DNA of 64,000 nt from NCBI RefSeq assembly GCF_024435355.1, contig NZ_JAMJWG010000003.1, positions 496,001-560,000 on the forward strand. The letters run 5' to 3'. Positions 40,115-49,410 of the stretch are shown here, piece after piece. How positions within the stretch are numbered: the first letter of the stretch is position 1; the number at the start of each line of letters is the position of its first letter. The translations under genes and the position numbers were made by a program. This DNA is from Streptomyces odontomachi. Its GTDB lineage: Bacteria > Actinomycetota > Actinomycetes > Streptomycetales > Streptomycetaceae. A model generated the notes under the pieces. It was given only the letters and a program-made list of their open reading frames with translations. It was not told where the DNA came from and searched no databases.

Positions 40115-41517
40115 GTCCAGAGATCCCGGCGAGACCAGAGCCTCCGGCGAGACCTGAGCCTCCGACCAGCTCGTCCGGCTGGGGGTCCGGCCCGTCGCGG
40201 AGCGACTGTGGAACACAGAATCCACCGGGGAAAGGCGCTACCCACGTCATGGTCGGGTTCGGTGCGTTCCTGATGTCCGACCTCGACGAGCTGCTGCCGC
40301 CCGGCTCGCTGCTCGTCGTGGAGGAACCCGACGTCGTACAGGCCCGCGACATCGCCACCCGGGCCGCCGCACACCGCTGCTTCGCCGCCCTGGTCACGGC
40401 GCCCATCCACGACGAGGACGACCTGACGGCCGTGCTCGACTCCGTGCCGCGCCCGGACGGGGTGTGCACCGTCTTCCCCGGCGTCGAGTACGGCGTGTCG
40501 GCGGCTGCGGCGCTGGCCGACCGGTGGGGGCTGCCGGGCGCGGGCCCCACGGCCGCGCGCATCCTGCGCGACAAGGGGGCGTTGCGCGAGGCGGCCGACC
40601 GGGCCGGCATCCCGCAGCCACGCTGGCGGCGCGTCACCGGAGCAGCCGACGTCGCCTCGTTCCGGGACGAGTTCGGCGGACGGTGCGTGCTCAAGCCCGC
40701 GAACCGGCAGGGCAGCCTCGGGGTCCAGCTGATGGAGCCCTCCGACGACGTGGCCGAGGCATGGGCCCTGACGACCGGCGTTTCGGAGCCCCGGCTTCGC
40801 GCCCGGCGCGCGCTGCCCGGCACGTTCCTGGTGGAGGAGCGCCTTGACGGGCCGGAAGTCAGCGTCGAATGCGTGGTGTTCAAGGGACAGATCCTGTTCC
40901 GCAACGTCACCGCCAAGGACGTGCAGCCCGGACGGCATCCGGTCGAGGCGGGCCACCGGGTGCCCGCCGTGCTCCCCGAGGAGACCGACGAGTACCTCGC
41001 CGCGCTGATGACCGACCTGGTGGTCGCCACCGGCTTCGGCAGCGGGGTGCTGCACGCGGAGTGGATCCTGCGGGACGGCCGCCGGCCGCACCTGGTGGAG
41101 TGCGCCGGGCGGATACCCGGCGACAGCATCCACGAACTGATCGACCTGGCGCACGGGGGATCGCTCGTCGAGGACCTGCTGACCGTGCTCAGCGGCTCCG
41201 GCGAAGTGACGTCCCGCAGGCCCGGCCGGCACGCGGCGATCCGCTTCCTGGACCAGCCGCCCGGCACGGTCGAGGCCGTCTCGGGCGTCAGCGCGGCCGC
41301 GGAACTGCCCGGCGTCGTACGGGCCCACCTCGCCGACCTCGTCGGGCGCACCCTCCAAGCGGCCGCCAGCTCCCAGGAACGGGTCGGCTACGTCCTCGTG
41401 ACCGGGGCCTCGGCCGAGCAGGCCAGGCAGCGTCTTGACGCGGCCGTCTCCGGCATCTCGATCACCACACGGCAGGCCCGGGACCAGGAACCCGAGCGGA
41501 CCGGGAAGGACACATGA
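40111..41517 (+). CDS. ATP-grasp carboxylate-amine ligase 1
   Basis: 468 residues, ATG overlapping the previous stop (ATGA). A short Pro/Glu-rich N-terminus is followed by an ATP-grasp fold: CVLKPANRQGSLGVQLM (about residue 190, nucleotide Lys and glycine-rich loop), FLVEERLDGPEVSVECVVFKG, and the metal-binding end LVECAGRIPGDSIHELIDLA. The last motif (E-x-x-x-R-x-P/G-G-D) is that of the L-amino-acid ligase (BacD-like) branch. Such enzymes form peptide-like bonds through an acyl-phosphate intermediate. The amine and acid partners cannot be read. It is the first of two tandem ATP-grasp genes with no ribosome gap between them. Confidence 0.88.
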   Translation: MSPEIPARPEPPARPEPPTSSSGWGSGPSRSDCGTQNPPGKGATHVMVGFGAFLMSDLDELLPPGSLLVVEEPDVVQARDIATRAAAHRCFAALVTAPIHDEDDLTAVLDSVPRPDGVCTVFPGVEYGVSAAAALADRWGLPGAGPTAARILRDKGALREAADRAGIPQPRWRRVTGAADVASFRDEFGGRCVLKPANRQGSLGVQLMEPSDDVAEAWALTTGVSEPRLRARRALPGTFLVEERLDGPEVSVECVVFKGQILFRNVTAKDVQPGRHPVEAGHRVPAVLPEETDEYLAALMTDLVVATGFGSGVLHAEWILRDGRRPHLVECAGRIPGDSIHELIDLAHGGSLVEDLLTVLSGSGEVTSRRPGRHAAIRFLDQPPGTVEAVSGVSAAAELPGVVRAHLADLVGRTLQAAASSQERVGYVLVTGASAEQARQRLDAAVSGISITTRQARDQEPERTGKDT

Positions 41518-42773
41518 GCCAGCACATCCTCGTGGTCGGCAGCGGGCGGGACATCCCGGCCCGGGTCCGGGCCGCCGCACCCGGCACCCGCACCTCGGTG
41601 ATCTGCCGCATCGAGTACCTGTCGCGGCTCCAGGAACGCGCCGAGCACAGCCGGATCCTCGCCGTGCGCGCGGAGGCGCCCGACGCCGAGTGGGTGGCGC
41701 TGGCCGCGGCGGCGCACGCCACGGACCCGTTCACCGGCATCGCCACGTTCGGCGAGCGTGACCAGGACCGCTGTGCCGTGATCGGGCGCGAGCTCGGCCT
41801 GGACACGCACACCCCGGAAACCGTCGCGCTGGTCCACGACAAGGAGGCCATGCGGGCCCGGCTGCGCGCCGCGGGGGTGGACCCCACCCCGTCGGCCACC
41901 GTCACCGGCCCCGACGACCTGCTCGCCTTCATCCGTGCGCACGGGCTGCCCTGCGTGGTGAAGCCGACCCATGGCTCCGCGAGCGTCGGTGTGGCGGTGG
42001 TGCACGCCGAGGCCCAGGCGCAGGCGGCCGTCGAGCGGGCCACCGGGGAGTACTACGGTCTTTCGGGCGCCGGAGCGCTGGTCGAGTCCTTCCACGCCGG
42101 GCCGCAGTTCAGCGTGGAGGCGTTCTCGGAAGCGGGCGAGCACCTGGTCATCGCCATCACGCGCAAGTACTCCGACCCGGTGCGCATGGTGGAGCTCGGC
42201 CATGTGGTGCCCGCCGAACTGGCGGACGCCGAAGCGCAGGCCGTGCACCGCTGCGTGCAGGGCCTGCTGGACGCGCTGGAGGTGCGGCACGGCGCCACCC
42301 ACACCGAGATCGTGCTCACCGCGGCGGGACCGCGGGTGATCGAGACCCATCTGCGGATGGGCGGCGACGACATCCCCGCGCTGGTGCACACGGTGACCGG
42401 CGTGGACCTGGCCGAGTGCATGGCACGGCAGTGCGTCGGGGAGAGCGTGCTGCCCGGGATCCGCAAGAGCCTGGCCCAGGCACGCCCCGACCACGCAGCG
42501 GCCATCTGGTTCGCCGATCCACCGGCCACGGGCGTGCTCACCAGGGTCGACGGGGTGCCGGAAGCCCAGTCGGCGAAGGGCGTCGACGAGGTGCGGCTGC
42601 TCGCCGAGCCCGGGATGGTCTTCGAGGGACTCCAGTCGTCCGACTCGCGCCCCGCGTCCGCACGCGCCCAGGGCAGCACGGCCGACGAGGCGGTGCAGCG
42701 CGCACGCGGCGCTCTGGCCGCCCTACAGATCCACGTCCGGGCGACCGGGGTGACGACACAGGAGTGGGTGTGA
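41514..42773 (+). CDS. ATP-grasp carboxylate-amine ligase 2
   Basis: 419 residues, ATG overlapping the previous stop by 4 bp. The pre-ATP-grasp start is SQHILVVGSGRDIPARV. ATP binding is at HDKEAMRARLRAAGVDPTPSATV and CVVKPTHGSASVGVAVV, and the metal site is EIVLTAAGPRVIETHLRMGGDDIP, again BacD-like (E-x-x-x-R-x-G-G-D). It is clearly homologous in plan to ligase 1 but diverged, suggesting two successive condensations with different partners. Downstream is the TldD gene, overlapping by 4 bp (GTGA). Confidence 0.9.
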   Translation: MSQHILVVGSGRDIPARVRAAAPGTRTSVICRIEYLSRLQERAEHSRILAVRAEAPDAEWVALAAAAHATDPFTGIATFGERDQDRCAVIGRELGLDTHTPETVALVHDKEAMRARLRAAGVDPTPSATVTGPDDLLAFIRAHGLPCVVKPTHGSASVGVAVVHAEAQAQAAVERATGEYYGLSGAGALVESFHAGPQFSVEAFSEAGEHLVIAITRKYSDPVRMVELGHVVPAELADAEAQAVHRCVQGLLDALEVRHGATHTEIVLTAAGPRVIETHLRMGGDDIPALVHTVTGVDLAECMARQCVGESVLPGIRKSLAQARPDHAAAIWFADPPATGVLTRVDGVPEAQSAKGVDEVRLLAEPGMVFEGLQSSDSRPASARAQGSTADEAVQRARGALAALQIHVRATGVTTQEWV

Positions 42774-44131
42774 GCAACGAGCTTCATCACGCGGCCGCGC
42801 TGCGCGAGGTCACCGTCGACCTCGGCGCCGGACTGCGCCGTCGGCTGCCCGCGGACTGCCGGGCCGTCTCGGGAGCCGTCCAGTCGTGGCACCGGCTCAG
42901 TGGCCGGTTCGCCGAGGGCCGGGTCAGCGACCTGAGCCTGCAACAGGGCCAGGCCACCGCGGCACGCTGGATGCTGGAGGACGGCTTCCGCCACCGGTCG
43001 GCGGCGGGGCTCGACCCCGCCGCCGTGCTCCCCGACGCACCGGCGAGCACCTCCCCCGCACCGTACGCGGTGGTCGCCGGGGACCGGCCGGCCTGGCTGG
43101 AGATCCCCGCCGTGCTGAAGACCCTGCGGGACGTGGAGGAGGCCGCGCGCGCCCACGACGCGAGCATCGCCCAGGTCGTCATCGACTTCGAGCTCAACGA
43201 CCAGTCGATGTGCCTGGTGCGCGGCGCGGAAGAGGACCCGTACGACGAGCACCGGCTGCTGAGCTACCTGTCCATCCGGGTCATCGCCCGGCGTGGCGCA
43301 CGGGTGTCGACCGGCTTCTACACCCCCGGCACCAGCGGCACGCTTGCCGGCATCGACGCACCGACCTGCGGCACCGAGGTCGCACGGCGCGCCGTCACCG
43401 GCCTCGACGCCCGGCCGGCGCCCATCGGCCGGATGCCGGTGGTGGTGGCCGGCGGCCGCGGCATGGTGCTGCTGCACGAGGCCTGCTGCCATCCCCTGGA
43501 GGGCGACGAGGTGGTGCGGGGCTCCGTCTACGCCGGACGCAAGGGGCAGATGATCGCCGCACCGCTGGTGACCGTGACCGACGACCCCACGGTGCCGGGC
43601 GCGGTCGGCACCTACCGGCACGACGACGAAGGCGTGCCCGGCACGCCGACCACGGTCATCGAGCAGGGCAGGCTCGTCAACTACCTGACCGACGAGGACT
43701 CGGGCGCCCGTCTCGGCCTCGGTTCGAGCGGCAACGGGCGCTGCACCACCGTGCTCGATCCACCGCTGCCGAGGATGACCAACACGTGCCTGGCGGCCGG
43801 CACCACGAAGGTCGCCGACATCATCGCCGACACCCCCTTCGGCATCTACGCCGAGCACGTCGGCGGTGGTGAAGTGATCGAGTCGACGGGCGAGTTCACC
43901 TTCCGGGTGACCAACGGCCGGCTGATCGAGAACGGCCGGCTGACCGATCCGATCGAGGAGACCACCATCGCCGGAGTCGGCAGCCAGATGCTCCAGGACG
44001 TCGACGCGGTCGCCGACGATCCGGCGGTCGGCGCCGCCAAGTGCGGCAAGTTCGGACAGTGGGTGCCGGTCGGCGTCATCGGCCCGACGCTGCGGGTCGG
44101 TTCGCTGCTGGTGGGAGGGACGGCACGATGA
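42770..44131 (+). CDS. TldD-like metalloprotease subunit
   Basis: 453 residues, starting at GTG 42770. Contains the TldD zinc-site motif HEACCHPLEGD (H236-E-x-x-x-H241) and the glycine-rich substrate loop (FGIYAEHVGGGEVIESTGEFTFRVTNG). TldD forms a heterodimeric protease with TldE (PmbA). In E. coli and archaea it cleaves peptides threaded into a central cavity, and it is best known for degrading the microcin B17 leader and CcdA. The first ~40 residues are a divergent N-terminal domain. The gene overlaps TldE by 4 bp. Within a biosynthetic cluster it may trim a peptide intermediate or act in an unconventional role; this is an inference. Confidence 0.88.
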   Translation: MSNELHHAAALREVTVDLGAGLRRRLPADCRAVSGAVQSWHRLSGRFAEGRVSDLSLQQGQATAARWMLEDGFRHRSAAGLDPAAVLPDAPASTSPAPYAVVAGDRPAWLEIPAVLKTLRDVEEAARAHDASIAQVVIDFELNDQSMCLVRGAEEDPYDEHRLLSYLSIRVIARRGARVSTGFYTPGTSGTLAGIDAPTCGTEVARRAVTGLDARPAPIGRMPVVVAGGRGMVLLHEACCHPLEGDEVVRGSVYAGRKGQMIAAPLVTVTDDPTVPGAVGTYRHDDEGVPGTPTTVIEQGRLVNYLTDEDSGARLGLGSSGNGRCTTVLDPPLPRMTNTCLAAGTTKVADIIADTPFGIYAEHVGGGEVIESTGEFTFRVTNGRLIENGRLTDPIEETTIAGVGSQMLQDVDAVADDPAVGAAKCGKFGQWVPVGVIGPTLRVGSLLVGGTAR

Positions 44132-45585
44132 CGACTTCGGACGCGACCCCGGCCGCGACGCCGGACGAGGTTCCCGCACCGGCCACGGCCACCGTGCCGG
44201 GCGGCACCCGGGCGCTGCTCGACGAGGCCGCCCGGGCGGGCGCCGACTGCGAGGTGTGGACGACGCGGCGGGTCCTCGAGGAGGTCGTCTGCCGGGCCGG
44301 CGTGGTGGAGCGCCGCAGCGACGTGGCGTCGGGCGCCACCGCGGTGACGGTGTGGGAGGAGGACGCCGAGGGGCGCAGGGAGGGCTATGCCGTGCAGGCG
44401 CTGCCCTTCTCCGCCGACCCCTCGATCGTCCGTACCGCCCTGGAGGTGGGCCGCGCCCTGCCGCACAAGGCCACCGCCCCGGGATCCGCCGGCACCGGGC
44501 CCGCCGGCTCTTCCGGTTCCGGCACCGGTTCCGCCGGCGCCGACGCGGGCGCGTCCGGGGACGCCGCGGCGCCGGTGCGCCCGGCGTGCGACGCCCGGCT
44601 GGACGAACGGCTCGTCGACATCGTGCGCAAGCTCAGCGAGAGCCCCGCGCACCAGGACGTCGAGCTGCGGGCCAAGGCGGAGCGCGCGACGGTGCACCTG
44701 CACCGCGCCGGTGCCGAGGCACGCCAGCACACCACCGGCCTCTTCCAGCTCCAGGCCCGTATCACCACGACCGCACCGTCCGGCGGCGTCGGCTTCATCA
44801 GCGACCAGACGTACGGCACCGACGCCGACGCCCTGCTCGACCAGGCCACCCGGCAGGGCCTGCCGGAACTGTGCGACCTCGCCGGTGTCCTGGCCGAGGC
44901 CCCCGCGGACGACGTCGACCACGACGACGTCCTGGTCAGCGGCTGGGTGATGGTGAAGCTGCTGAGCCTGGTGGTGCCGGCGTTCCTCCAGGACACGGTC
45001 GTCGAGGGGCGCTCCCCGCTGGGCGAGAAGGTGGGGCAGCAGGTCTGCGCCCGCGGCGTCGACCTGGTCGACGACCCGTTCGCGGCCGCCTACCCGCTCT
45101 CCGCGCCCTGGGACGACGAGGGCACCCCCACGCGCACCACGGAACTGGTCGTCGACGGCACGCTGCGCGGCTTCCTGAGCCACCAGCACAGCGCCGCGCT
45201 GGCCGGCACCCACAGCACCGGATCAGGCCGTCGCAGCGCGGGCGGCGAGATGCCGCGCGTCCAGCCGAGCCACCTGTCCCTGCGCCCGGGACCGCTGATC
45301 GGCCCCGACCCGCGTGCGGGCCGCCGGCTGCTGCGGATCGTCCAGGCCAACGGCGCGCACACCTCCAACGGCATCACCGGCGACTTCTCGATCGGGGCCA
45401 ACGCGGTGCTGGAAAACCCCGACGGCACGCGCTGCAACGCCGGTAGCATCACGGTTGCCGGCAACGTGTTCGAGCTGCTGGGGAGCATCGAGGGACACGA
45501 CGGTGCCGTACGGGCCAGCCGGTCACACACCACGTTCGTCACCAGCCCAGGCGTCTGGACCGAGGCCGTGGCGATAGGCCGCTGA
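44128..45585 (+). CDS. TldE/PmbA-like partner subunit
   Basis: 485 residues. Full-length PmbA_TldD family protein without HExxxH, as expected for the inactive partner. Segments matching the family include GVVERRSDVASGATAVTVWEE (N-terminal), LLSLVVPAFLQDTVVEGRSPLGEKVGQQV, PWDDEGTPTRTTELVVDGTLRGFLSHQHSA and ITGDFSIGANAVLENPDGTR. There is an Ala/Gly/Ser-rich insertion (about residues 116-145, GSAGTGPAGSSGSGTGSAGA). The ATG overlaps the TldD stop (ATGA), so the dimer is produced in a coupled way. An MFS exporter gene starts 8 bp later. Confidence 0.88.
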   Translation: MTTSDATPAATPDEVPAPATATVPGGTRALLDEAARAGADCEVWTTRRVLEEVVCRAGVVERRSDVASGATAVTVWEEDAEGRREGYAVQALPFSADPSIVRTALEVGRALPHKATAPGSAGTGPAGSSGSGTGSAGADAGASGDAAAPVRPACDARLDERLVDIVRKLSESPAHQDVELRAKAERATVHLHRAGAEARQHTTGLFQLQARITTTAPSGGVGFISDQTYGTDADALLDQATRQGLPELCDLAGVLAEAPADDVDHDDVLVSGWVMVKLLSLVVPAFLQDTVVEGRSPLGEKVGQQVCARGVDLVDDPFAAAYPLSAPWDDEGTPTRTTELVVDGTLRGFLSHQHSAALAGTHSTGSGRRSAGGEMPRVQPSHLSLRPGPLIGPDPRAGRRLLRIVQANGAHTSNGITGDFSIGANAVLENPDGTRCNAGSITVAGNVFELLGSIEGHDGAVRASRSHTTFVTSPGVWTEAVAIGR

Positions 45586-45593
45586 GGGGCAGC

Positions 45594-46844
45594 ATGCGGA
45601 TCACCGACTTACCCGAGTTCCGGGTGTTCTGGGCGGCGCAGGGCGCCAGCATGCTCGGGACCGCGGTGAGCCGGTCCGCCCTGCCGCTGCTGGCGGCCTC
45701 CGCGCTGTCCGCATCCGCCTTCCAGATGGGGCTGTTGCAGGCGTCGCTGACCGTGGCGTTCCTCGTCTTCGGGCTGCCCGCCGGCATGTGGATCGACCGC
45801 ATGCGGCGCCGCCCGGTGATGCTCGTCTGCGACATCGCCCGCAGCCTGATCATGGTGACGCTTGCCGTGATCACCCTGCTCGGGAAGCTGGACATGACCC
45901 TGCTCATCGTCGGGGGCCTGCTGCTGGGTGTCGGGCGGACCTTCTACGAGATCGCCTACCAGTCCTACATCCCCCTGCTGGTCGGCCGGGCCCGGCTGGT
46001 CGAGGGCAACTCCAAGCTGGAGAGCACCACATCGGCCTCCCAGATGGCCGGCCCCGCGGTCGCCGGTGGCCTCGTCCAGCTGGGCGGCGCGGCGGCCGTC
46101 GCGGTCCAGGCGGTGAGCTATCTGTTCTCCGCACTGCTGCTGTTGCGCATCCGGAAGAAGGAGACGGTGCCCGAGCGGCTGCCGAACGCCGGCGGGACCT
46201 GGCCGCAGATCAGGAGCGGGCTCGCCTTCGTGCTGGGCGATCCGATGGTGCGCGCCGTCACGGCGTCGGCCGCCACGTACAACTTCTTCTACGCGATGCA
46301 GACGCCGCTGGTCGTGCTGTTGCTCGTCAACGAGGTGGGGCTCAGGGAGTCCGCCGCCGGTGCGCTGATGACCGTCAGCGGATTCGGGGGGCTGTTCGGT
46401 GCGGTGACCGCGCAGTGGGTCGCGCGGCGGGTGGGCCAGGTGCGGGTGATCTGGCTGGCCTACCTGGTCGCCATTCCCACCGTGGTGCTGATTCCGCTGG
46501 CCGGTCCGGGCTGGCGCCTGGGTCTTTTCCTGGTGCCGTGGTTCGTGTCCGCCTACGGGCTCGTCGTCTACAACGTCTCCGCGGTCAGTTTCCGCCAGGC
46601 CATGTGCCCCGACCATCTGCTGGGTCGGATGAACGCCAGCGTCCGCTTCGTCATCTGGGGGATCATCCCGCTCGGCGGCGTGGTGGGCGGGTCCCTGGGG
46701 ACGTGGCTGGGGGTACGGGGGGCGCTGCTGGTCGCCGGCGTGGGCATGGCGGCCGGTGTGCTGTGGTTGCTCTGCTCCCGGCTGAGGTCGCTGCGGGACA
46801 TGCCGGCACCGACCGAGCCGATGCTCTCCGCTGGCCGTGTGTGA
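45594..46844 (+). CDS. MFS exporter, first
   Basis: 416 residues, 12 predicted transmembrane helices. MFS signatures: cytoplasmic loop GMWIDRMRRRPVMLVCDIAR (motif A-like) and VGRTFYEIAYQSYIPLLVGR. Resembles drug/macrolide efflux MFS proteins. Codon 6 is TTA (45609-45611), so its production should be bldA-dependent. It starts 8 bp after TldE and so belongs to the first operon. It likely exports the product or gives self-resistance. Confidence 0.88.
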   Translation: MRITDLPEFRVFWAAQGASMLGTAVSRSALPLLAASALSASAFQMGLLQASLTVAFLVFGLPAGMWIDRMRRRPVMLVCDIARSLIMVTLAVITLLGKLDMTLLIVGGLLLGVGRTFYEIAYQSYIPLLVGRARLVEGNSKLESTTSASQMAGPAVAGGLVQLGGAAAVAVQAVSYLFSALLLLRIRKKETVPERLPNAGGTWPQIRSGLAFVLGDPMVRAVTASAATYNFFYAMQTPLVVLLLVNEVGLRESAAGALMTVSGFGGLFGAVTAQWVARRVGQVRVIWLAYLVAIPTVVLIPLAGPGWRLGLFLVPWFVSAYGLVVYNVSAVSFRQAMCPDHLLGRMNASVRFVIWGIIPLGGVVGGSLGTWLGVRGALLVAGVGMAAGVLWLLCSRLRSLRDMPAPTEPMLSAGRV

Positions 46845-46918
46845 GTCCCCCGGGCTGCTCTGCCGTGCCTTCCGGCGCGGCCCCTCGGCAACGCTGACGA
46901 GGAGCCTTGTCTCTGGCG

Positions 46919-47935
46919 TCAGGTGACCAGCAGGTTCCGCTTGCTGATCAGGTAGCCGGCGTGCGCGCGGTTACGCGCACCTATGCGCCGCATGATGTCC
47001 GAGATGTGGCGCTGGCAGGTGCGGGTGGAGATACCCATGAGTCGGGAGATGACCTTGTCCTCGGCGCCCTGCACGAACAACCGCATGATCTCCCGCTGGA
47101 CGTCGTCCCGCGTCGTGGACATGGACGCGTGGTCGTACTCGAGCGGGAAGGCGGTGGCGGTCAGCCAGGTCTGTTCGAACGTGGCGACCATGAACTCGAC
47201 CACGTTCGGGTCGTGCACCAGTACCGCTCCCTCGCGGTGGTGCACGCGTTCGATCAGCGCCGCCTCGCCGTCGAAGACGATCAGACGGCGCAGCGCGCCG
47301 GCCACCAGGCGGACCTCGGCACCCCGGGCGACCACGTCCTCGACGTAGCCGGCGGTGGGGAGGTCGAACTGGGCCGCGTACTGGTAGAGGGTGCGCATGC
47401 GCACGCCCCGGCCGAGCAGGGCCAGGGTGCGGTCGGAGGACTCCTCCAGCACCTTCGGCGGCCGTGCGCCGCCCGGCTGGGAGGTGAGCACTTCGTGGCG
47501 ACATCGGGCCGCCAGCTCGGTGATCAGTCGAAGGGTCGTGTCCAGGTCCGGAAGTATCTCGACGGACCGGGTGCTCATCCGGGCCAGGAAGCTGGTCTCG
47601 TACATCGGGACGAGTCGGGCCAGCTCCTCGCGCAGGCAGTCCACCTCTTCCTGCCAGCGGTTGATCTGGCGGGCCGGAGCCCCCAGGAGCAGGGCACGCG
47701 CCCGGTCGGGAGGTACGGCCTCGTACACATCGGGATCTCGCTCGATGCGGCGTAGCAGTTTGCAGCGTATGAGGCGTTCCAGTGCCTCACGTGCCTCGTG
47801 CGGATTGAGGCCTCCTTCCGCTGTGATGTCGGACTCGCGGAAATTTCTCCTGGTCACAGCGAATTCGTAGACCCGGGCACCCTGTTCACCGATCCGGGGC
47901 AATCCGATAGGTTGACCGATGTCCAGTAATGTCAC
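46919..47935 (-). CDS. LuxR-type regulator with TrmB-like N-terminus
   Basis: 338 residues. I chose GTG 47935, which sits just after AGGGGAGGAACC; the longer frame from TTG 47959 would run through this ribosome site. Its third codon is TTA (47927-47929), so translation needs bldA tRNA. The N-terminal TrmB-like wing is YEFAVTRRNFRESDITAEGG...LIRCKLLRRIE. The C-terminal LuxR helix-turn-helix is VQREIMRLFVQGAEDKVISRLMGISTRTCQRHISDIMRRIGARNRAHAGYLISK. This architecture is common for pathway regulators in streptomycete clusters. It is divergent from the second operon and convergent with the first, with a 293-bp promoter region. Confidence 0.9.
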   Translation of the reverse strand: MTLLDIGQPIGLPRIGEQGARVYEFAVTRRNFRESDITAEGGLNPHEAREALERLIRCKLLRRIERDPDVYEAVPPDRARALLLGAPARQINRWQEEVDCLREELARLVPMYETSFLARMSTRSVEILPDLDTTLRLITELAARCRHEVLTSQPGGARPPKVLEESSDRTLALLGRGVRMRTLYQYAAQFDLPTAGYVEDVVARGAEVRLVAGALRRLIVFDGEAALIERVHHREGAVLVHDPNVVEFMVATFEQTWLTATAFPLEYDHASMSTTRDDVQREIMRLFVQGAEDKVISRLMGISTRTCQRHISDIMRRIGARNRAHAGYLISKRNLLVT

Positions 47936-48228
47936 GGTTCCTCCCCTTGTCTTGTTCAAGCCATTCGGAAAGATGATTGTTCAGTCCCGGGCCGCCCGCA
48001 ATGGCGGTGGGCAAGGATTGGCTGTGAAAGGTGGTATTCCGGACTGCTGGCAAAGGAACGTCTAGTGAACGCTTTTCGTCGATGTAGCCCCGTAGTCGCG
48101 TCCCCCTTCTTTGCGTTCGCATCTGCGACAGTACCTTCCGCTTCCTCTAATCACTCCCCCGACCTGGGCTGGGGCGCCTGACTTCACGCTGCACGGGTTG
48201 TTCGTTCGGAACGATCAAGGGGAAGCGT
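47936..48228. promoter_or_regulatory. Divergent promoter region of regulator and second operon
   Basis: No gene is supported; a small minus-strand frame here lacks a ribosome site. The region is AT-richer than average and has no strong consensus promoter, consistent with activator-dependent expression by the adjacent regulator. Leftmost cluster control elements probably lie here. Confidence 0.45.
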
Positions 48229-49410
48229 ATGTCTCAAACCAGTCGCCCTTCGGGACGCTGGCGTCTTGTCGTCGTCGGGGGCGGATCGGCCGCCGCGGTT
48301 CAGGTCCGCAAGGGGGATATCCCACCGCAGGAGACACTCGTCATCGCGGAGCGGCTGGGGACGGGCATGGCCTTCCTGGGCCGGGCGACCCTCCAGTCCT
48401 ACATCGAGGAACTCCTGGTCTCCACCGCCGCAGCGGAACTGCACAGCATGGTTCCGGCCGGCGAGCTTCGGCCAAGCGCGGCCCAGTACGACACCTACGT
48501 ACGCGAGTCCCTGCTCCAGACCGGCGCTTCGGTGATGTTGGCCCGGGTGCTGGACATCCAGCGGGACGCGCACGGATTCGTTCTCACGCTCCGCACCCCC
48601 GGCGGGGTGCACCGGCAGGTCCACGCCGACTCCGTGGTCCTCGCGACCGGCAGCGCCCCGCGCAAGCCCCCCGCCGACTGGCAGGCCGCCGGAGCCATCT
48701 CCTACGACCTGGTCCACCGGGAGTTGGCGCAGGTCGGACCGCACCGCTGGGCGGGCAACTCGGTGGTGGTCGTCGGTGCGGGCAACTCCGCGATGCAGAC
48801 GGCCAGCCTGATGGCGCCCGACGCCCGGGACATCACGATCCTGGCCAAGCGCTACGTCGGCATGTACCCGGCCGAGAGCGAGGACCGGTTCGCCTGGCGC
48901 GCCCCGTCGCAGCTCACCTACGAGCTCGTCGTGAAGAGCAGCAACGAGTGCGGCCGCCGCCCCTGGCGCGTGCCGTGCGTCCGGCACATCGTCTACGACG
49001 CCCTCGAGTTGGGCGACGACGCGTTCAGCTGGACCTACCAGGAGACCAGCAACCTCGACGTGCTCGGCCTGCACTCCATGGCGGGCCGGTGCCGCCACGC
49101 GCGGGGCCGGCAGGAGTCCGACGGCACCTGGGTGGAGTCCCGCGACCGTGACTCCACGGTGGTCGTCTGGGCCACCGGCAGCGTGCCCGTCTACCCGCCC
49201 GGCGAACTGGTCTCCTCGCTGCGCAGGGACCCGGACGGCACCGTGGCACGTGACGAGCACGGCCGCACCGACGTCCCCGGCCTGTTCGTCACCGGGGCCT
49301 GCGCGGGCCACCGTGCGGTGAACGAGACAGTGCCGGCACGAACCCGACCCACGAGGGTGCAACTAAGGCAGAGCGGATCCGAGGCCGCCGAGGAGCGAAT
49401 CAAGGTATGA
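48229..49410 (+). CDS. FAD/NAD(P)-dependent oxidoreductase
   Basis: 393 residues. Two Rossmann folds: FAD-type VVVGGGSAAAVQVRKGD (residues 14-30; degenerate G-x-G-x-x-G) and NAD(P)-type VVVVGAGNSAMQTASLM (about 178-194). The second half ends with the FAD-binding strand TDVPGLFVTGACAGHRAVNE. It resembles the flavin-dependent oxidoreductases of the pyridine-nucleotide-disulfide and flavin monooxygenase lineages, without a CxxC redox motif, so N- or S-oxidation or an alcohol/amine oxidation is more likely than a thiol reaction. The ATG overlaps nothing upstream; its stop overlaps the next start (ATGA). First gene of the second operon. Confidence 0.8.
   Translation: MSQTSRPSGRWRLVVVGGGSAAAVQVRKGDIPPQETLVIAERLGTGMAFLGRATLQSYIEELLVSTAAAELHSMVPAGELRPSAAQYDTYVRESLLQTGASVMLARVLDIQRDAHGFVLTLRTPGGVHRQVHADSVVLATGSAPRKPPADWQAAGAISYDLVHRELAQVGPHRWAGNSVVVVGAGNSAMQTASLMAPDARDITILAKRYVGMYPAESEDRFAWRAPSQLTYELVVKSSNECGRRPWRVPCVRHIVYDALELGDDAFSWTYQETSNLDVLGLHSMAGRCRHARGRQESDGTWVESRDRDSTVVVWATGSVPVYPPGELVSSLRRDPDGTVARDEHGRTDVPGLFVTGACAGHRAVNETVPARTRPTRVQLRQSGSEAAEERIKV

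Noticed and set aside
47886..48122. 78-residue minus-strand frame in the regulator promoter region
   Set aside because: It has no ribosome site, overlaps the regulator 5' end in another frame and has unusual amino-acid content. A precursor peptide for TldD/E cannot be supported here.
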